DNA of 64,000 bases, taken from NCBI RefSeq assembly GCF_023973825.1, contig NC_090122.1:310001-374000 (forward strand), written 5' to 3'. Below, one piece after another: positions 59,797 through 64,000 of the stretch. Position numbers and translations under genes: made by a program. Under the pieces are notes generated by a model that was given only the letters and a program-made list of their open reading frames with translations, ran no database searches and was not told the DNA's origin. Each line of letters opens with the position of its first letter. Positions within the stretch are counted from its first letter, which is position 1. The DNA is from Plasmodium brasilianum. Its lineage: Eukaryota; Apicomplexa; Aconoidasida; Haemosporida; Plasmodiidae.

Positions 59797-62099
59797 ATGG
59801 TATCGAACACAACAAGTAACAATAATGAGAAGATATGCCACTTTTCAAAAGGCTTAATATTAGAAAATGGGATATATTTAATAAATGTTAAAGATAAAGA
59901 AAAATTAAATGAATATAAATGGTGGAAGGGATTAATAAAACCAAAGGATGCATTCAATCCGAAGAAAACAAAAGGATTTCTAGTTTTAAAATTATTTTTA
60001 TATGGTTACTTAAATAGAATAAGTACTTATCGATCTAATAAAGATAACGATTTAATGTATCCATATTTAAAAATTTTATTAAATAATGTCGAAATATATA
60101 GAACAAGAGTATTAGATAGTAACCTACACATATGGGAGGAAAAAATAGAAATAGAAATTCATTATATTAAGAGTAAAATTGAAATACAGTTATTTGACAT
60201 GGATGAAACAGAAGGAATAGTTGAAGATGAGTATATCGGGAGTGCATTCATTGACATTATTTATCTAGAAATGTTTAAGAAATATGATATTATTCTTAAA
60301 TATGTGAACAGAGTAGCTATACTAATGGATACATACCACTACAAAGGAAAGTCAGGAGATGATGAGTCCGCTGCTGATAACGCAACTAGTTCCTTTAGCA
60401 GTAGTAGTAGTGGTAGTGGAATCTGCAATAATAATAAGAAGAATGAGGGAAAAGGAGGAAAAATGAACTCTGCTAAAGAAGAAAGTAACAATAGGTCATG
60501 TAACAAAAGGGCCGCATGCCCATCTAATCCTAATTTATATAATTACACAAATGATTATAACGTTCGTATTTTTGTAAAACTATCGAATAAGCAAAATTAT
60601 AATAATTTTATTTTACAGTTAAATACAATATCGTCATTAAACTATACTTGCATTCATAAAAAGAATCCAATATTAGATAAAGATTTAAATGTATATCAGT
60701 TATATGAAGAATTAAAAAAAATAAAAGGAAATATTGATACCATTTGGTTACCCTTCTTTTCAATTATTTATAATTTCGCATCGTGGAAAACACCACTATA
60801 TTCCTTATTTTTTGTTGTCTTTTTCTTTTTCTCCTTTTTTTTTCCAAAATTTTTTCTCTCTTTTTTTTTAGTTGTCTTAAGTTTAATATTTTTTATCTTA
60901 GTGTCTATTATTCGTGAAAGTGATAAACTAAAAAGAGCTAATCAGCTCAATACAATTGTACAACCTAGTACGAAAAAAAAAAAAAAAAAAATAATAACTC
61001 TTCTTTTATTTATTGGATGAAGGCAAAAAAATATGGTGGCTATCAAAATAGTAAAGAAGACGAACACGTAAATGAAAAGACTATAAAAGAAATGGATGAT
61101 ATGCTACAACACAGTGATAGTAGTAGTAGCACAAGCAGTAATCTTTCCATAGATGATGTAAATTCTGATCAGACGGATGGTAGCTTGGACAGTGGGAGTT
61201 ACACACAGTCAAGTGGTACGAACGTTGATGATGTGCAGGATGACGATTATGATCAGGTTGATGAAGATGATGAAAGTGGTAATAAAGATGGTAGTGAAAG
61301 TGGTAATGAAGATGGTAGTGAGAGTGGTAATGAAGATGGCAGTAAAAGTGGTAATGAAGATGGTCATAATGATGGAAATAACGATGGAAATAACGATGGA
61401 AATAACGATAATATTATTGATAAAAGTGGACGGGGCGCAATACGTGGAGAGCTGCCTAACCGACGTAGAAATAGAAACAAAAAGTTGGACACAAATAGTA
61501 CCATTATACGGGAAAAGAAGAAAAAAGGAAAAACAAAGGGGAAAAAAAAAAATGGAATTGATTCTGGAGAAGGAAATTCATCCTGTGTGAACAGTAGCAG
61601 TGATACTTGTTGTACAAATGAGAATAAAACAAATAAGAATAATACAAACAGTTGCTTTAATAACATTAATAATACTAGTCGACAATATAATACTAGCAAA
61701 ATTAATAGCAATTGTTACAACAACAAGGATTCAGAGAATAACTTAAGCATTATTAAGGCCTTTTTAACAAATGTAATTGACGATGATATTCTCAATAATA
61801 TAAAATATTTTCATTATATTGTATATTGCTTTACAAAATGGTCTCAAATTTTTTTTTATCTTTTAAGGAAATTCGGTTATTTTCTAGTTATTATTACCTT
61901 AATCTTTTGTTGTCTTAATATATACTTTTACCCATTAGTTGCCAGATTATTACGCTTTTTAATTTTCTGTATAGGTTTTATTTTATTAACGTACAACTTT
62001 AAACCAACTAATATTTTGTACAGGTTTTTTTTATGTATTCAGGAATACTATATTTTAGAAATGAAACGAAGAAATGTGGACATTTTTACCAATTCGTAG
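59797..62099 (+). CDS. C2-domain protein with two C-terminal membrane hairpins (MCTP-like), one frame break
   Basis: ATG at 59797. A lone C2 domain spans about residues 58-170 (KGFLVLKLFLYGYLNRI, YLKILLNNVEIYRTRV, IEIQLFDMDETEGIVEDEYI, GSAFIDIIYLEMF), with Asp/Glu residues that may bind calcium. A first hydrophobic hairpin lies at about 326-372 (WKTPLYSLFFVVFFFFSFFF onwards). At the A19 run 60973-60991 the frame breaks; one extra base continues into NNSSFIYWMKAKKYGGYQ, an acidic Gly/Asn/Ser repeat (SGNEDGSE), and a second hairpin at about 681-735 (FGYFLVIITLIFCCLNIYFY, then FLIFCIGFILLTYN), ending at 62099. Corrected length is 767 residues. C2 plus C-terminal hairpins recalls MCTP and other ER membrane-contact lipid-binding proteins. 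This is an architectural similarity only. Confidence 0.8.
60973..60991 (+). other. A19 homopolymer that breaks the C2-protein frame
   Basis: CCTAGTACG is followed by 19 A and TAATAACTC. As written the frame ends at TGA 61018; with one more A it continues for 366 codons with the second membrane hairpin. Confidence 0.8.
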
Positions 62100-62102
62100 T
62101 GT

Positions 62103-62431
62103 GTACCAATGTATACCTGTGCATACCAATGTATATCAGTGCTTACCAATGTATACCAGTGCTTACCAATGTATACCAGTGCTTACCAATGTATACCAGT
62201 GCTTACCACTGTATACCTGTGCATACCAATGTATACCAGTGCTTACCAATGTATACCAGTGCTTACCAATGTATACCAGTGCTTACCAATGTATACCAGT
62301 GCTTACCAATGTATACCAGTGCTTACCAATGTATACCAGTGCTTACCAATGTATACCAGTGCTTACCAATGTATACCAGTGCTTACCAATGTATACCAGT
62401 ACTTACCAATGTATACCAGTACTTACCAATG

Positions 62432-62435
<4 letters not shown>
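62103..62435. repeat. 20-bp tandem repeat CCAATGTATACCAGTGCTTA, about 16 copies
   Basis: Near-perfect 20-base units begin a few bases after the stop of the C2-domain gene, so they form its 3' UTR. The left edge has CTGTGCATA variants and the right edge CAGTACTTA variants. All three forward frames are open through the array because 20 is not a multiple of three and no frame contains a stop. Confidence 0.92.
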
Positions 62436-62467
<32 letters not shown>

Positions 62468-63302
62468 CTCAACACTCTTCTTTCTCCATTTTTGCCATAA
62501 TAGCTAAAAAAAATAAAAATATCATATTATACCATACCACGCCATATATAAATCATAAAAAAGGATATCATCATATTTCGCTTTAAATTTTATATCTTAT
62601 GCTTTGTTAATGACTTAACATAAATAGTAACATGTAATAACTTAAACACACGTTCCACTCTCATGTTAATGCTCAGCGAATGTGCTACTTGTATGTTGTA
62701 CAGTCGTGTGTGGTGTGTTCACTTTTGTTTTTCTTTTTTCTTTTTTTCGTTTTCTGTTCTTAATATATATAAGTTGTCTCAAGATTTGAAATTATTTTAT
62801 CAAGTCTTGTTATGATTTTGCGTGAAGACTGAACAGGATTCTGTACATAATGCGTAATTAACAATATATTCGTATTATACCTCCTTTTTTTATTTTACCA
62901 TTTTTTTTTTTTTTTTTCCTTCCCCTTATTTATAAAAAAAAAAATATAAGCGGTTATTGTTATAAAGGTGTACGTATAAATATATATAAACACATTTATG
63001 TATATTCATACACATTTAACATGATGAACATTTTTTGTATTATTGCTTCCGAATGACAAATTAGGGAACACGAAAAAAATCATTTTTATATTAATAATGA
63101 AAAGTGAAAAAAGAAATTTCTTCTTCCCTTTTGAAATGATGTTTTCCATGATAAGCGGTTTTTCTAAAAAGTCCATTCGAACAGAGCACATACATTTTGT
63201 ATTGCCGCTTCTACAAGCAATTGCACGCATTATAGGGGTATACGTATGCGTATATACGTACGAGTACATACGTACGAGTATATACATACGAATGTATACG
63301 CG

Positions 63303-63305
<3 letters not shown>

Positions 63306-63357
<52 letters not shown>
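63306..63357. repeat. (TA)n microsatellite
   Basis: About 26 TA units. Confidence 0.9.
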
Positions 63358-63361
<4 letters not shown>

Positions 63362-63464
63362 ATAAATAAATAGATGATGTTTTGCTTTGAGCAGTACGCA
63401 GAAAGTTCAACCCCTGATTTCTCTTTAAATAGAGAAAACTCCTAAAAAATTAACATAAGATATT

Positions 63465-63926
63465 TTAAATAAAAATATCCCAATCATCTTGATTAGGCAT
63501 AACTACTACCATTATAAATGACCCATTAAAAGCGTTCAATGTTGTGGATAAAAAAAAAAAAAAATAGATATAACAAAATGGGGCAAAAAATAGATATAAC
63601 AAAATGGGACAAAATATAGATATAACAAAATGGGAAAAAATAGATATAATAAAATGGGACAAAAAATAAATATAACAAAATGGGAAAAAATAGATATAAC
63701 AAAATGGGAAAAAATAGATATAATAAAATGGGAATGACAAAATGGAATAAAAAAAAAAAAAAAAAAAGGAATAACCCTTCAAGTGATGATCAATCTTTTT
63801 TATTTAATGTTAATCTTTTCACGGGATGAAAAACTATATTATTTAATTATACTTACCAAGTTGCAATAGTTTTGGCAAAAAAAAAAAAAAATTTTTTAAC
63901 GAGAAAAATAGGCAAACAATGTTCAT
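63465..63926 (-). CDS. possible small two-exon gene at the right edge
   Basis: On the minus strand an ATG at 63926 opens MNIVCLFFSLKNFFFFLPKL and ends at CTTG|GTAAGT (donor at 63856, phase 1), a consensus splice site. A C-terminal stretch ending at 63465 reads VVMPNQDDWDIFI and is protein-like. The first AG after a roughly 270-base AG-free, T-rich zone would be its acceptor (exon start 63505, phase 1). The joined product would be only 36 residues, so more exons may exist, perhaps beyond the window. No family is recognised. Confidence 0.28.
63560..63735. repeat. 22-bp tandem repeat ATAGATATAACAAAATGGG
   Basis: About eight imperfect units differing in the number of A between GGG and ATAGATATAAC. 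On the minus strand it is T-rich and contains no AG. Confidence 0.85.
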
Positions 63927-64000
63927 ATTAAATTGACATGATGTTTTTGCCAATATCGTATAGCATTTGCAATTGAATGCATATATGCATAAATTTGAGT

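Larger units (their letters stand above)
62100..64000. other. right-hand region after the C2-domain gene
   Basis: Holds a 20-bp minisatellite starting right after the stop codon, T and A runs (62436-62463, 62902-62917), a (TA)n at 63306-63357 and a 22-bp repeat at 63560-63735. A stretch at about 63010-63230 is open on both strands but has no start or family. A possible minus-strand gene at 63465-63926 is listed separately. Confidence 0.45.

Noticed and set aside
62033..62586. Three overlapping + frames of 132-170 codons
   Set aside because: They are the 20-bp minisatellite read in three frames, ending in poly-T encoded Phe runs.

Overview
This window is nuclear DNA from a malaria parasite (genus Plasmodium). 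The evidence is very AT-rich DNA with long A/T homopolymers and (TA)n tracts, Asn/Lys-rich low-complexity proteins, short phase-matched GT...AG introns, and a gene set that includes CK2 alpha, the ER calcium-binding protein ERC, the DnaJ-thioredoxin protein PfJ2, bystin and ribosomal protein eL36. From memory, part of this order (CK2 alpha, succinyl-CoA ligase alpha, ERC, PfJ2 and, further on, eL36) is found on P. falciparum chromosome 11. The composition and the many GTACATATAT-type intergenic repeats fit a non-falciparum human or primate lineage such as P. malariae better, but the species cannot be fixed from sequence alone.

Layout, left to right. An IWS1/Spn1-like transcription elongation factor (+) is followed by a large Plasmodium protein of unknown function (+), D-aminoacyl-tRNA deacylase (+), a two-exon pterin-4a-carbinolamine dehydratase (+) with an in-frame TAA, CK2 alpha (+), and succinyl-CoA ligase alpha (+, three exons). 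Two adjacent minus-strand ER-lumen genes follow: ERC and PfJ2, both ending in ADEL. Next come a two-exon twin-CX9C protein with an N-myristoylation start that resembles MIC19/CHCHD3 (+) and a TTC4/Cns1-like TPR co-chaperone (+). A minus-strand block then holds a large PP1-docking, KNL1-like candidate, a helical protein with an (MNK/MNE)n N-terminus, a four-exon IQ-motif coiled-coil protein that looks like DRC10, and five-exon bystin. The right end carries eL36 (+), a small single-membrane-span protein (+), and a C2-domain membrane protein with two hydrophobic hairpins (+). Several very small genes are proposed only tentatively.

The genes do not form one pathway. They are a typical syntenic housekeeping stretch: transcription and translation (IWS1, DTD, bystin, eL36), mitochondrion (succinyl-CoA ligase, MIC19-like), ER folding and calcium (ERC, PfJ2), chaperone (TTC4-like), signalling (CK2), and probable cell-division or flagellar proteins (KNL1-like, DRC10-like). 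The exon joins given for the DRC10-like, bystin, MIC19-like, carbinolamine dehydratase, succinyl-CoA ligase, eL36 and small membrane genes were worked out by hand from splice sites and matching phase.

The most notable observations are these. (1) The carbinolamine dehydratase is intact in length (104 codons) and active-site motif apart from one TAA where a conserved Ser is expected. (2) Four homopolymer tracts break three otherwise open genes, and all four breaks need the same correction (+1 or -2 bases), which suggests systematic homopolymer undercounting in the assembly or, less likely, tolerated A-tract slippage. (3) There are candidate divergent kinetochore, MICOS and nexin-dynein regulatory complex subunits. 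(4) The intergenic DNA is unusually rich in minisatellites, several of which remain open in all three forward frames. No CRISPR array, transposon, tRNA or rRNA gene was recognised.
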